Part shown: in pieces, positions 1 to 10,609 of the stretch
Numbering within the stretch: the stretch's first letter is position 1
Layout of the letters: every line of letters begins with the position of its first letter
From: Symbiodinium natans
Lineage: Eukaryota > Sar > Dinophyceae > Suessiales > Symbiodiniaceae
Length of the DNA: 64,000 nucleotides
NCBI GenBank assembly: GCA_905221605.1
Contig: CAJNDS010002387.1
Coordinates: 367,501-431,500 of the forward strand
Direction: 5' to 3'
Made by a program: the position numbers and the translations under genes
The notes under the pieces: generated by a model
Seen by the model: the letters and a program-made list of their open reading frames with translations, nothing else
Told to the model about the DNA's origin: nothing
Database searches by the model: none

Positions 1-60
1 TTTAGGGTTTAGGGTTTGGGGTTTAGGGTTTGGGGTTTGGAGTTTGGGGTTTAGGGTTTA
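1..60 (+). repeat. Degenerate interstitial telomeric repeat, G-strand
   Basis: Units of TTTAGGG mixed with TTTGGGG variants. The window begins inside it, so its left end is not visible. It is one of many such arrays and there is no sign that this is a chromosome end. Confidence 0.85.
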
Positions 61-585
61 CGCTTGCAGGTGCATGGATACTTCTAAGTGACCCATGCCC
101 AGATGGAAGATGGTTCAAATACCTTAGCATTGAGGCAGTGGACTAAAGTGGCGGCAGCATCGCTTCGGACTCAACAAATGGCACTGCCGATAGCCAACGA
201 ATGTCTCGCAACCCTACACCCTAAACTCCAGAATCAAGTCGATCATAAAACCCCATTACAGCCTGTGCAAACCATAACAGCCCTACCCTAAACGCCCTTC
301 GAAGTCTTATGCACGACCCTCCAAACCCTATCAGAAACTCATAGACCCCTCATTCCTAACAACCCCCGCCCAGTCTGCAAGAGTGGGATCCCCGTTGTGG
401 TGCTTTGCGCGGTGTCGGGTTTAGGGTTTCGGGTCAGAAACTCCGTGAACCGTAGGGTTCAGGTCTCCCTAAAGGCACCTGAACTGAAAGTACCAAAATC
501 TCCAAAACCAGTCTCTCCACATGTTCACAGAAGCTCTGAACCCCCTAGACCCGAAACCCTATATACCCTACACCTTAAACCCTAG

Positions 586-634
586 AAACCCTAAACCCTA
601 AACCCTCAACCCTCAACCCTAAACCCTAAACCCA
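586..634 (-). repeat. Interstitial telomeric array, C-strand (CCCTAAA)
   Basis: About six CCCTAAA units with CCCTCAA variants. It lies just upstream of the exon-like segment at 655 and would fall in the preceding intron. Confidence 0.85.
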
Positions 635-654
635 TTCGCCTTCGGAGGGAATAG

Positions 655-740
655 ACTTCGGCGGCATCGACTTCGACGACGACCTCGACTTCGCATCGGG
701 CACGCTGCTGGGCCTACAGCGCGGGTGCCACACTCAGCAA
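655..740 (+). CDS. Internal exon of an unrecognised gene (partial)
   Basis: This GC-rich segment is open in one frame and reads GGIDFDDDLDFASGTLLGLQ followed by RGCHTQQ. A candidate acceptor AG lies at 653-654. The donor is the GTTTAGGG at 741, formed where the telomeric array begins. The exon ends in phase 0, which fits the terminal exon at 2328. I do not recognise the family. The acidic stretch (FDDDLDF) is the only notable motif. Its last 24 bases lie in a sequence that is repeated, with coding-like differences, on the far side of the array (see 717-834). The rest of the gene lies to the left of the window. Confidence 0.5.
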
Positions 741-834
741 GTTTAGGGTTTAGGGTTTAGGGTTTAGGGTTTAGGGTTTAGGGTTTAGGGTTTAGGGTTT
801 AGGGTTCTGCAGCGTGGGTGCCACGCTAAGCAAG
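717..834. repeat. Telomeric array flanked by a 25-bp direct duplication
   Basis: Bases 717-741 and 810-834 are the same 25-mer with three differences (22/25). Between them lies a TTTAGGG array of about nine units (741-806). The left copy is the end of the exon at 655-740; the right copy keeps the same reading (QRGCHAKQ against QRGCHTQQ). This is the arrangement expected if telomeric DNA was inserted at a staggered break and the overhangs were filled in. Confidence 0.75.
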
Positions 835-2327
835 CCCGGGTCCAGGTTTGAGAGGGTTTAGGGTTTAGGGTTTAGGGTCTGGGAGTTAGGGTTTAGGATT
901 TAGGGCTTAAGTGATGATAGGAGGGAGGGAGGAGGGGCGCCCCAAAAAAAAGACAAGCCTCGGACCCAATGTAAAGATTTTTTTTCAGGAGCCCCCCAAA
1001 CAATTTTTTTCGGGGGGGAACCATCCTAAAACCCTAAACCCTAAACCCTAAACCCTAAAGGAAACCCTAAACCCTAAAGCCTTCAAGTAGAAGTGCTTGG
1101 TCTCTCCGGGCTCCGGCTCTCTAAGATTCCTGGAGCCCAATCCCTAAACCCTAAACCCTATACCCTAATACCCTAAACCCTAAACCCTAAACCCTTGAGG
1201 GCTGCAAGCCTTGTGGGCCTTGGGGGCCTTCAGGCCTGAAACTTTCCTGTCCTGCTAAGGCACCCCTAGCCGCAACTGGGTGATACAGAGAGTGACCCAA
1301 ACAAACCTACTAAAGCCATTCCGGCTGGATCAGGGGCTACCTAGACTCCAAAGTTTGCAGAAGAATATTTGCAAACTTGAGATTATAGACCCTATACTAA
1401 ACCCTTATAGACCTTAGAAATATTGCAGCCAGTGCAACAGTAAGGTGGGAGTGTTACGATGGACGCAAACGTCCAAAACAGGATCCCCAAAGTCAACCCC
1501 CCGAAGTGTGCCTAGGCTTATGAGAGGTGTAGAGTTTAGGGTTTTAGGGTTTAGGGTTAGGGTTTTAGGGTTTTAGGGTTTTAGGGTTTTAGGGTTTTAG
1601 GGTTTTAGGGTTTTAGGGTTTTAGGGTTCTAGGGTTTTAGGGTTTTAGGGTTTTAGGGTTTTAGGGTTTTAGGGTTTTAGGGTTTTAGGGTTTTAGGGTT
1701 TTAGGGTTTTAGGTTTTAGGGTTTTAGGGTTTTAGGGTTTTAGGGTTTTAGGGTTTTAGGGTTTTAGGGTTTTAGGGTTTTAGGGTTTAGGGTTTAGGGT
1801 TTAGGGTTTAGGGTTTAGGAACAATCCCCAGAATTTTGTTGGAGCAGAGAGGCATTGCTAGACCGGTTGGAGTCGAAGCTCTTAACCCTGAACCTTACAC
1901 CCTACTGTATCCTCCTCAGGCCCGTTTCCCTGCCCGTCCTGAACTCTCTAAACCTTACAGCCTAAACCCTTAAACTCTACCCTAAATCCCGCAGTTGCGA
2001 AGCCAGAGCCGCCGCTTCACGGTGTAGCTGTAGGGCACAGGTTTCCCGAGCCCCCACCCAAACTCTGGGGTTTAGGGTTTATACGGCGTTCCAGTCTCAA
2101 GGTTTATTACGGTTGGGTTCATTGGTTCATGCCCTTAGATTCAGAGTTCATGCTCAAGGCAGTACCTGTACCTTCTTGTACCTTACCCAAGATTCCTATG
2201 AGGGGCTTCCTATCTAGTAGTAGCATACAGTAGGTAACAAGGGTTCTGAAGGTCGGGGATGAGGGTTTAGGGTTTAGGGTTGAGGGTTTCGGGTTTAGGG
2301 TTTCGGGTTTAGGGTTTAGGGTTGAAG
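742..2327 (+). other. Putative intron made mostly of telomeric-type repeats
   Basis: This interval between two phase-compatible exons holds arrays at 741-806, 857-880, 1026-1075 (C-strand), 1140-1194 (C-strand), 1528-1821 and 2262-2322. A poly-T/poly-C patch lies near 940-1010. No other coding signal was seen. It ends TTTAGGGTTGAAG, with AG at 2326-2327 as the acceptor candidate. Confidence 0.4.
1528..1821 (+). repeat. Octamer variant telomeric array (TTTTAGGG), about 30 units
   Basis: The array is almost purely the 8-base unit TTTTAGGG, reverting to TTTAGGG over the last 35 bases. A similar octamer array lies at 57330-57535, and a different octamer (TTTAGGGG) at 47236-47500. The separate homogeneous octamer blocks suggest local slippage or copying after insertion, rather than capture of mixed telomere ends. 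Confidence 0.9.
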
Positions 2328-2387
2328 AACAGGTTCGAGGTGCGACAGAAGGCGCCGCCGGGCAAGAGCAGCGACGAGCTGCCGTAG
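2328..2387 (+). CDS. Terminal exon of the gene entering from the left
   Basis: The exon reads NRFEVRQKAPPGKSSDELP and then a TAG stop at 2385-2387. It starts in phase 0 after TTGAAG, matching the phase-0 end of the exon at 655-740. The short basic/proline-rich tail has no recognisable domain. A telomeric array ends only a few bases before the exon. Confidence 0.45.
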   Translation, partial: NRFEVRQKAPPGKSSDELP

Positions 2388-2975
2388 GGGCCTCGCAGGT
2401 TTACCTTTGTCAGAGTTTTACATTTTCAAGGATACTTAAACCCAAGAAGGAATAGAACAAAATTAAAAGTCTGTGTGTTTTCCCAACCCTGAACTAGTTA
2501 CGAGTCTGAGGGCGTTTGGGCCTTTGCCGTAGAAGACCCAAGCCCTGAATCTGCTTGCGGCTTCAGAAGTTTCGGGTTTTTTTGTTGTAAGATTTGTTTG
2601 TTCCGGGGGGTGTCAGAGGGCTTTGGGGCGTCCAGAGGGCTTAGGGTTTTCCGGGATTTTGGGGGCGCTCGGGTGCAGGAGTCAAGCGCTTCGCAAAAAG
2701 GAAGTCGAGAGGTCCGTGCCTACATGCTCCCCGAAAAAGGTGTACAGAAAAAAAAGGTGTATAGAAGCATATGGTACTAAATCCTGGCGGGTCCACAACA
2801 GACCCGCGCAAAACTGTGGCCCCACCAGCAAACCTGAGATGGAGGACTTAGGTCACCGCCTTTAGTGTTGAGAAATGACGCCTTTCTGCTCCCCAGTGTG
2901 CCTAAAAGCAAGAACTTCCAGCCATTTCTACCCAGAAGAAGGTTTAACCTTCACGGAACGGATTAGACGATGTAA

Positions 2976-3295
2976 ACCATGAACGTCATCATGTTTGGGC
3001 CATGGATGCTCTCTTCTCATCAGAGCAGAATAGACCGTCATGATGCTTGGACCCTGGATGCTCTCTTCCCAGAACGGAGAAGACCATGGACGTCATCATG
3101 GTTGGGCCATGGCAGTGCAGAAAACATGTAGACCATGGACGTCATCATGCTTGGGCCATGGATGCTCTCTTTTCATCAGAACAGAGTCGACCATGGACGT
3201 CATCATGCTTGGGCCATGGGATACTCTCTTCCCAGAACGGATTAGACTATGGACGTCATCATGGTTGGGCCATGATGCTCTCTTCTATAACTATG
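2976..3295 (+). repeat. Minisatellite, six imperfect units of about 50-58 bp
   Basis: The unit begins ACCATGGACGTCATCATG and contains TTGGGCCATGGATGCTCTCTT. Copies start near 2977, 3029, 3083, 3131, 3189 and 3246. Each unit carries CCATGG twice and GACGTC, so single strands can fold. No telomeric words occur inside. The frames it holds open encode a repeat peptide and are not taken as genes. Confidence 0.85.
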
Positions 3296-4477
3296 GTGAA
3301 GCAAACGTGTTATTTAGACCGAGGGCTGGGCAGAAGCGGATGCAAGCAAGACAGGGCTTAGTTTAGGACACGTCGAAAGTGCGAAGTAGTGCACAAAACC
3401 CCACAAATACCAGTGCAGTCTACGGATGCCCAAAAAATTGCAGAATAATTTTGGATAAAAATTGCGGGGATGAGGTGATGGGCGAAACCCAGGAAACATC
3501 GGTATTTACAGGGGATTCTGAGGGCAACAGAGCTAAACTGCCGAAAACGCGTGGGTCTGTTATGGCCCCGCCTAGTACTACATGTATAGACGGAATATGA
3601 GAGAGAGAGAGGGGGAGGGGCATGTCTGCTACTTCTCCGTCATTCTTACGAAGACCTAGTCTATTGTTTGTAAGGTGGGGGAGGTCAAGATACAGCGCAA
3701 AATGTCACGACGGCTGGGCCTTTGCATGTCAAATGTTGATCTTCAGCTTCCTTTTGTGTTTGTGTGGCTGCAGGGTTTGGATCAGGGGCCCACGCAGTCT
3801 CAACCAACCCCAAAGTAGAGAATCTCACTCTCAACCCCCAACCCAGTTCCGTCCCCTACATCTAGACCCTAAACCCTGAACCCTAAACCCTTAATCCTGA
3901 ACCCTACTTCCAACGAAGTTTCGCGCCGAGGCCTGGTGATCAACACGAGCTGCCACTTCTGAGGGCCTGGGCCCTACCTTCAGACCCCCAAACCTAAAAC
4001 CCCTAAACCCTAATCTCTAAAGCCTGAGCCCTAAAACCCTAACCTACAAAAAGGTGGCGGCTTCTGGATTGAAATTGGGCCAGGGCAGGCTTAGGGTTTA
4101 GGGTTTAGGGTTTCGGGTTTCGGGTTTAGGGTTTAGGGTTTCGGTCCTGGTGCTTCGGTCTTTGGGGGCTTCGTGAGCTTTTTGCTTGAGGACGGCGCAG
4201 CTGATGATGCGGAGGCCCCTGCTTCTTGAAGCTGAGATTTAGGGTTAAGGGTTACGCGGCACGACGCAAGAAGCTTAGGATATCGTCCTCGCTTCTCGCC
4301 CTCGCTTCTCGCCCTAAATTCCAAAAAGAAAACCTTTATAGCTTCGACCCTAAATCCGAGCTTTTGAGTGGATCAAAGGCTTCGTGGGGCTAGTTTGGGT
4401 CTGCAAAAACCTAAATGTTTAGCCCAAATCCCTGAAACCAGGGACCCCCTTCGCACGCGTCTTGGAGGTTTAAAGGA

Positions 4478-4478
<1 letters not shown>

Positions 4479-4511
<33 letters not shown>

Positions 4512-4590
4512 CATACATATATATATACATACATATATATATATATACATATATATATACATATATATATATACATATATATATATGTAT
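4479..4590. repeat. TA-rich microsatellite (TATATACA)
   Basis: Alternating TA and ACATA words for about 110 bases. Similar tracts lie at 28290-28350, 24690-24780 and 45838-45870. Open frames across it (poly-Tyr/Ile) are artefacts of the repeat. Confidence 0.9.
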
Positions 4591-5195
4591 ATCGGAAGGC
4601 CTCCAAGGTCCAAGTCCAAGGTTTAGGGCTGGTGGAGTTAGAGGGTTTCGGGTTTTTCGGGCAACCCTAAACCCTACCCTGCAAAACCCCAAACCCTAAA
4701 CCCTAAACCCTAAACCCTAAACCCGCAAAACTGGAGCCCAACCCCAAGTCTCGTCAGTAAGTCGCGCTTGTGGTGCTGGAGTGCTGCAACCGCAAATTTG
4801 GGTCCAGGGCTTTCATAGGTAGGGTGTTTAGGGTTTGGAGCGTTCCATTGTGCAGCTGGCGTTTATCTCACGAAGTTGCCTGCCTTCTAGGCCCCTAGGC
4901 TCTGCATTTTTCAGAAAAGAGAGGCTCGAACTAGTTTTCAAAGGCAGATGCCTTTAAAGAACCATGGCATGTCCCAGGTTTGGCTTCCATTTTTCTGCAT
5001 TCAAAGGGGTAGCTCATTTTTACCAGTTACTAGTTGCGAAAGGTAGTACCGCAGTACATGCACTTGCACATGTCGGCCCCCCGATTGACGAGGACCCGCT
5101 CTGGCTCTGGGCGCACACGCGCGGAGGGCCATCACACGATTCCCAAAGCGCGCCCGGTCTTCGTCCACGTGTTTTGAGATCGGAGGTGCTGAGGC

Positions 5196-5825
5196 ATGAG
5201 GATCGCTCGCCTTTACGAGCGCTTGCGCAGCAAAAATCCTGTTCTGGTGCAGAGTGCGACAGCTGGGTCCGTGGCTGCGGCTGGAGACCTCCTGATGCAG
5301 AGCATTGAAAAAGCATCTGCAGCAGAGGGCACAGCTGCACCTTACGACCTGGCGCGGGCCGGGCGAATCGCGGCATTTCGACTCTGCATCTTCGGCCCAG
5401 CTTACAGTGCGTGGCTCCGCGTGCTTGAGCGCGTCCCTGCGCCAAAGCACCCTGCTCAGGGCGTTGTACTCAAAGTACTCCTGGACCAGATAATCTGGAC
5501 GCCTCCATCTGTGATTTCTTTCTACGTGTGGATGGGATATATGGAGGGACTGCACCTTGACACATGTGTAGAGCGCGCGCGCACGATGTTGTGGCCAACT
5601 CTACGGATCAACTGGCCCTTCTGGGGTGGTGTGCAGCTCCTCACGTTCAGTGTGATCCCACAGCCTTGGAGGGTAGCATGGATAAGCGTGGTGCACGTCT
5701 TCTGGAATGCGTTCCTCAGCTCGATGAATCAGGCGGCGCGCATGAGTCAGGCGCTCAGCGCAGCGCCGGCCGAGGCCGTGGAGAGGCTTCCATCCCGGCT
5801 GTCTGACACAAAGACGCTTCATTGA
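5196..5825 (+). CDS. Mpv17/PMP22-family integral membrane protein
   Basis: The 209-residue protein has the family layout: GDLLMQ near residue 30, GPAYSAW near 67, a KVLLDQ-WTPP segment near 92-105, and a C-terminal block with NWPFWGG, VQLL-F, VIP-WRV and FWNAFLSSMN (about 135-185). These are the conserved positions of the Mpv17/PMP22/Sym1/Woronin-body protein family, four-segment proteins of mitochondrial inner or peroxisomal membranes thought to act as channels. The length is typical. The start is well fixed: an in-frame TGA lies at 5190-5192, two codons upstream. There is no intron and no frameshift. A telomeric array starts 12 bp after the stop. Which membrane it enters cannot be read from the sequence. 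Confidence 0.9.
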   Translation: MRIARLYERLRSKNPVLVQSATAGSVAAAGDLLMQSIEKASAAEGTAAPYDLARAGRIAAFRLCIFGPAYSAWLRVLERVPAPKHPAQGVVLKVLLDQIIWTPPSVISFYVWMGYMEGLHLDTCVERARTMLWPTLRINWPFWGGVQLLTFSVIPQPWRVAWISVVHVFWNAFLSSMNQAARMSQALSAAPAEAVERLPSRLSDTKTLH

Positions 5826-5833
5826 CGGGGAGC

Positions 5834-5909
5834 CTTAGGGTTTAGGGTTTAGGGTTTAGGGTTTAGGGTTTAGGGTTTAGGGTTTAGGGTTTAGGGTTTA
5901 GGGTTTAGG
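5834..5909 (+). repeat. Interstitial telomeric array, G-strand, about 11 units
   Basis: Nearly perfect TTTAGGG units directly downstream of the Mpv17-like stop codon, within the expected 3' untranslated region. Confidence 0.95.
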
Positions 5910-5945
5910 ATATAGGGTCCAGGGCACCCCTGCCCTCTTCACAAC

Positions 5946-6260
5946 GTGACTGACATCCCGCGCGGTGCGAGCCCGGCGCACGAAGCGCTTGATGAGATTC
6001 ACAATTTGCCGCCTGGACCCGGTGGCCTCATTACACTACTGGGCGACCCGGTTTGTTTTCAGCTGTCACTGAGTAGGATTGGCCGCAGCCGCCGCTTGCC
6101 AAGCCCGGAAAGTGAAGGAGGAGCTGGCTACAAAGGTGGGACACCAGAGATTCTGCGCCTCGCCTACGCCCGCCGCGACGACGTCGTCATCATTCTCGCG
6201 GGGATCGGCAACGCGGCCGACATACTCGCAGCTCTCATCTCAGGCTTCGAAAGGCTATAA
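5946..6260 (+). CDS. Hypothetical coding segment, possibly two short exons
   Basis: A GC-rich island with coding-like composition between arrays. One frame is open for 105 codons (starting at a GTG, not an ATG) and contains a hydrophobic end (DDVVIILAGIGNAADILAAL). A second frame reads CQARKVKEELATK and then GTGGGA, a plausible donor near 6137. GTTTGTTTTCAG near 6052-6063 resembles an intron end. No family is recognised. It may be exon fragments of a gene rather than one open frame. Confidence 0.3.
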   Translation: MTDIPRGASPAHEALDEIHNLPPGPGGLITLLGDPVCFQLSLSRIGRSRRLPSPESEGGAGYKGGTPEILRLAYARRDDVVIILAGIGNAADILAALISGFERL

Positions 6261-7676
6261 ACAAGAAAGCTGCACAGAAAGGGAGCAGCATTGACATCCG
6301 CCTGGGGCGCATGCTTGGGAGTTTGGGACAGGGCGCCCAACACCCTCAATATCCCTAAGCCCTAAACCCTAATCTCAGAAGCCGAAACATCCCTTTGCAA
6401 ACTTGGGCTAAGCCTAAACCCTAAACCCTAATTAAGCCCTATACCCTCAACCCTATGAGCCACCCGCCCGAAAGGCACTTGCGGTTGACTCGGGCGACAA
6501 GAAACGCCGGGGGGCCCCAGCCGGCTTGGAAAGAGGATTTAGGGTTTAGGGTTTCGGATATTCCGTTTTGTTTTGGGCCCTAATGTTGACCTCGCCTTAT
6601 GACCCCCCCCCCCCCCCCGTCTCAATTGATTTTTGTTTCCCCCCCCTATTGAGGAGCCCTGACCTACCCAAAAGGGCCCATAGAAAAAACAAATCGGTCC
6701 CCGGGCAGGGATTCCTTATAATTGAGGGGGGGGTTATAGTTGAGTTCCGGGATCCGAATTCCTTAATTGCGGGGGGGTTTATAAATATGAGGTTAACATT
6801 CACTCCACTCCTCGACACCAAGACCCTAAACCTTCTTTCTGACTGAAGAAGTGCACAACAGCTTCCCTAGACCCTAAACCACTGCACCCTGAATCCGGTA
6901 CCCTCAACCCTAAACCCCTTCTCCAGATTTTGGAAGGACCCGGAGAAGTAGGAAAGCTCGGGGGACCCCGCCAATTTGTCCACTGGGGTTTGGCGGGTTA
7001 GCCTATAAACCGAAACTCGAAACCCGAAACCCGACGCCCCGAGCCCGATACCTTAATCCTAAGGCTCCAAATAGCCCAAAGTAGGCATTATTTACAGACT
7101 GTAGATCCCAACGTATAGATACTATTTGTATACTTGGAGCCCTAGCGTAGACAAGCCAGAAGCCAATCAGGAGCTGGAAGCATCGTTCGGTCAGAGCACG
7201 GATAGGCAGCGCGAGAAGGCAGATTCGACGTTTCACCCGAGCCTCTAACGGAGTGGAGCAGTTTAGGGTTGTGAACGAAAGGCCCTGAAAAAAACGATAA
7301 CTCAAGGTGCACATCTTTATGGCTTGGCGTGTTTCACCAGCGAGCTTGAATCTGCATCTTTGCGCCTGCCGTTGGCTTGCACGGACAGCCAACTGCACAG
7401 GAGGAAGAGAGCAGTGATTGCGAACTGTGACATCGAATGCCCGTGCAGAAAGACTAGATGCAGCGCAGCATCAGTCAGTTTCCAGCAAGTCTCAAGATCA
7501 GCGAGGTCTGTGCATCCGTTCCGGACTGCTTCATACGGGTTGCCAAAATAGGGGTCCCCTTAACATACACGGGGGTCGCGGTTCGGACGCTAGCGATCAG
7601 TAGCAGTGCCGAGATCTACTCACGGACCCCTCACTACAAGCCCCACAAAAAAACAGCGCACACACAAAACCCGGGA

Positions 7677-7767
7677 CCCTAAACCCTAAACCCTAAACCC
7701 TAATTTATAAACCCTAAACCCTAAACACTAAACCCTAAACCCTAAACCCTAAACCCTAAACCCTTAC
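7677..7767 (-). repeat. Interstitial telomeric array, C-strand
   Basis: About twelve CCCTAAA units broken once by TTTATAA and once by CACTAAA. Confidence 0.9.
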
Positions 7768-9546
7768 ACCACGAAGCCAGTCCATCTCCTGGAACCTCCC
7801 GACCCCAACAAGCCGCACCATGCTGCCTCAGACACGTGGCTCCTACCGTTGGCTTTGGGGAGCCTGTGCGGTCCATGCTGAGATCCACAGGGTTTAGGGT
7901 TTAGGGTTTAGGGTTTAGGGTTTAGGGTTTAAACCTTCAAGGCTTTGCACCAGGCATCGCTCTAAGAGCCTAGCGGAAATCTCCCGGGCGGGCGCCGGCG
8001 GAATCCCACGGGCTTCTGCCAAAACGGGGAGCATCCCAACTGCAACTGTTTGGGGTTTAGGGTTTATAGGGTTTAGGGTTTTCTAGGGTTTAGGGGTTTG
8101 GGGGGTAGGTGTTTGGGGGTCTTTGGTCATGGCTTCAACTTCGACTTGCACAATCCCCACGCCGCACTTCAGGTGTAGAAGGCTGAGGGCTGAGGATTTA
8201 GCTCGGGTTTAGGGTGAGTTCGGCTTCAGTTTCGAATGGCAACCCCATACCGCCCAAACGCCCTAAGTCCTAAAAGAACTTCTTTGGCGGTGCAATGCTT
8301 CCCCTGTTTTTGGACGTTCGGTGCTCGTACAGTTTGCATTGAACAACAAGAGGCTGCAATCAAATGCTACTGCGTGGAAAACTATAGTAAAGCTAGCAAA
8401 CACGAACTGCGCGCAAAACTCTCCAAACCCTAAACCCTAAACCCTAAACCCTAAACCCTAAACCCTAAACCCTAAACCCCGTAAAGCCCGACAGCTCCTT
8501 TGCACGCCGCCGCTGTGCTTTCTCCCCTTGGGCTACTACAAGCCCTAAAAGCCCCAAAAGCCTTAAAGCCCTACAAACCCTAAGCCCTTAACCCAAGCAC
8601 AAACTCTAATCATTCAACCCTGCAATGGGTCGGTAGCATGGTGAAACGGTTATACCCAATTCCACAACCCTTAACCCTATACCGAGTACCCTAAATTTGG
8701 TAATAACCAAGTACAACCATAATTCACAACTTCTAACTTCCTGGAGGGTCGCGTCTTCCATTGTCGGATGCTGCACCCACGTGAGTGCTATGCCAGCTCC
8801 TGTCATCCTGTCCAATTGACTGCCACCTTAAACCCTAAACCCTCAATCCTAAACCCTAAACCGTCCAAGGCCATGGCATCCAGCGGCTCTACGCCAGTCA
8901 TCAAAGGTGTCGGGGGGGGGGGGGGGGGGGGGGTGGGAGAGGGTTTAGGGTTTAGGGTATTGGGGGAGTTGTGTGAGTGGTAATTTTCGGTGCTCATTTT
9001 CTGGGCTTGTTGGCTTCAGCATGGCTTCAATCGCAAGCTTACGTGGTGCAATGCATCTGCAACCGAAAGCATCTAGTCAACTGGAGGAGGAGCCTGCCCA
9101 TGCCATAGAATCTAGCTAGACCCTAAACCCAAAACCCTAAACTCTACGTAGGATCTTGGGTTTAAGCGACCCTGGTCCCCCACGCGCTGCGGCTGAAACG
9201 AACACTACAAGATGTGCACAAAGCATGCAGGTTGGAAAGCGACAGCTGCCTGTTCCCACAATCGGCAATCGGGTTTAGGGCTTCGGGTTTAGGGTTGAGG
9301 GTTTCGGGTTTAGGTATAAAGTTTGTCACGCCTCTATGTCAGGACAGTTGAAGCCCTAATTCGGACTGAGGGCTTCAGGGTTTACAACGCGCCATGACTG
9401 GTCAGCTCGGGTTTTGGGTTCAGGGCTTAGGCACCCTAAACCCTAGGCCCAATGGCACAGTCTGGCGACTGGCAGGTCCTTTCCGGCGTAGTTTTCGATA
9501 GTTGGTACACATTTGGGGTTGCGTATTATACCCTAACCCTAAGACC

Positions 9547-9644
9547 CTAAACCCTAACACCTAAACCCTAAACCCTAAACCCTAAACCCTAAACCCTAAA
9601 CCCTAAACCCTAAACCCTAAACCCTAAACCCTAAACCCTAAACC
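9547..9644 (-). repeat. Interstitial telomeric array, C-strand, about 13 units
   Basis: Perfect CCCTAAA units over most of its length. It is followed by unique GC-rich DNA starting CCGCCTTTG. Confidence 0.95.
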
Positions 9645-10401
9645 GCCTTTGTTGGGCCAAAGACTCCCTGGAGCCTTCAAGCCCCCAAAGGTCGCTCATT
9701 GGCGTACCCGGTTGCTGCAGACTGGAAGCCCGATCTGAAGCCAGGGCCTTAGGGTTTAGGGTTTAGGGTTTCGGGTTTAGGGTTTCGGGTTTAGGGTTTA
9801 GGGTTTAGGGCCTTAGGGCTTAGTGTTTGGGGTTTAGGGTGTGGAAAGCTTACGGGCTCAGATAGTGTTCAGGGTTCCTTGTTTACGAAGTCGGCCCCCT
9901 TGATATCGGAAGGCTCCCAGAGCAGGCTTTCAGAGGTTTTTTGGAGGGGTAGGGTTTCGGAAGCAGGGTTTAGGTGGCTCAGGGATCCCTAACCCTTTAA
10001 CCTCGACGTCACGAGCAGACTCCTGTAAAGGTCACAAGAAGGCAGGTCCGGGGTGTGGGGTTTAGGGTTTAGGGGCCGGATAGGTACAGCCTACAAAAAA
10101 GAGCTTGGGGTTCTGAAGGTCTTGGCCCTAAAACCCTAAACCCCAAACCCCAAACCCTAAACCCTCAACCCCAAACCCTAAACCCTGAACCCTATAGACC
10201 CTAAACCTGAAGAACTCCCTGACAGCCCTGTGGGTCGGTTGGACTCCTGAACCTGGGAAGGGGGCCAGCACCAGGCGGCTTGAGCGCTTTTGGGGTTCAG
10301 GGTGTAGGGTTGGGGTTTAGGGTTTGGGGTTTAGGGTTTCGGGTTTAGGGTTCAGGGTTTAGGGCTTAGGGCTTAGGGTTTAGGGTGCCAGTGCGCTGCA
10401 G

Positions 10402-10609
10402 GGGGAACCTCAAGGACATCACGGACTACCTTGAAGAGCAGCGTGGTTATGACATCTGTGACTACCTGATGAAGGACCGTGAAGCTTATGCCTAGGATGC
10501 CCAGTAGTCCCCTTCTTCCCTTTTTTGGGGCTTTAGGCACCTTTAAGCGAAAAAGGGCACCCTTTTTAGCCCTAGGTTACTGTGCAACCTAGATGCACAG
10601 AGGGAGTTG
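10402..10609 (+). CDS. Exon of the adenylate-kinase-domain gene, split by an introner
   Basis: The left part (10402-10487) reads GNLKDITDYLEEQRGYD then ICDYLMKDREA. The right part (10593-10609) continues AQREL and ends at a strong donor, GTGAGT (10610). The 105 bases between are an inverted-repeat element with a 4-bp target duplication (see 10492-10592). Removing element plus one ATGC restores the frame. Read straight through, the element brings in a TAG at 10493. The exon starts after CTGCAG in phase 2 and ends in phase 0, which fits the exon at 12261. The charged, helical sequence lies just before the kinase core; its function is unknown. Confidence 0.6.
10492..10592 (+). mobile_element. 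Introner-like element with TIRs and ATGC target duplication
   Basis: The left end is CTAGGATGCCCAGT and the right end ACTGTGCAACCTAG, imperfect inverted repeats of 14 bp. ATGC is duplicated at 10488-10491 and 10593-10596. The inside carries CCCCTTCTTCCCTTTTTTGG, as in the elements at 35719 and 56900. It sits inside a coding exon. The terminal CTAG supplies an acceptor AG. The donor is non-canonical: AT for exact excision, or GC at 10490 paired with AG at 10600. Both keep the frame. Confidence 0.75.

Larger units (their letters stand above)
2388..5195. other. Intergenic stretch between the first gene and the Mpv17-like gene
   Basis: Contains the six-copy minisatellite at 2976-3295, a GAGA run near 3598-3618, degenerate CCCTAAA words at 3860-4040, TTTAGGG/TTTCGGG at 4093-4142, a TA-rich microsatellite at 4479-4590, and a C-strand array at 4675-4724. 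Short open frames here are not supported by composition. The promoter of the gene at 5196 should lie in the last few hundred bases, but no TATA box or known dinoflagellate element is visible. Confidence 0.6.
6261..10401. other. Repeat-rich stretch without a supported gene
   Basis: Holds C/G homopolymer patches at 6602-6620 and 6722-6780 inside a decayed inverted-repeat element (6570-6790). Arrays lie at 7677-7767 (C-strand), 7890-7930, 8426-8478 (C-strand), 8910-8932 (G23), 9547-9644 (C-strand), 9750-9815, 10128-10200 (C-strand) and 10300-10387. Small open islands near 7320-7680 and 9645-9695 show no recognisable product. The exon preceding 10402 should lie here, but I cannot place it. Confidence 0.5.

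Noticed and set aside
1-60. Telomeric repeats at the first bases, considered as a true chromosome end
   Set aside because: Dozens of similar internal arrays exist in both orientations, and this one is short and degenerate.
4368-4692. Tyr/Ile/His-rich frames on both strands
   Set aside because: Translation of the TA-rich microsatellite.
5009-5022. GTAGCTCATTTT, one base away from the spliced-leader core GTAGCCATTTT, upstream of the Mpv17-like gene
   Set aside because: Needs an inserted base and lacks GGCTCAAG. Too weak to call a relict leader.
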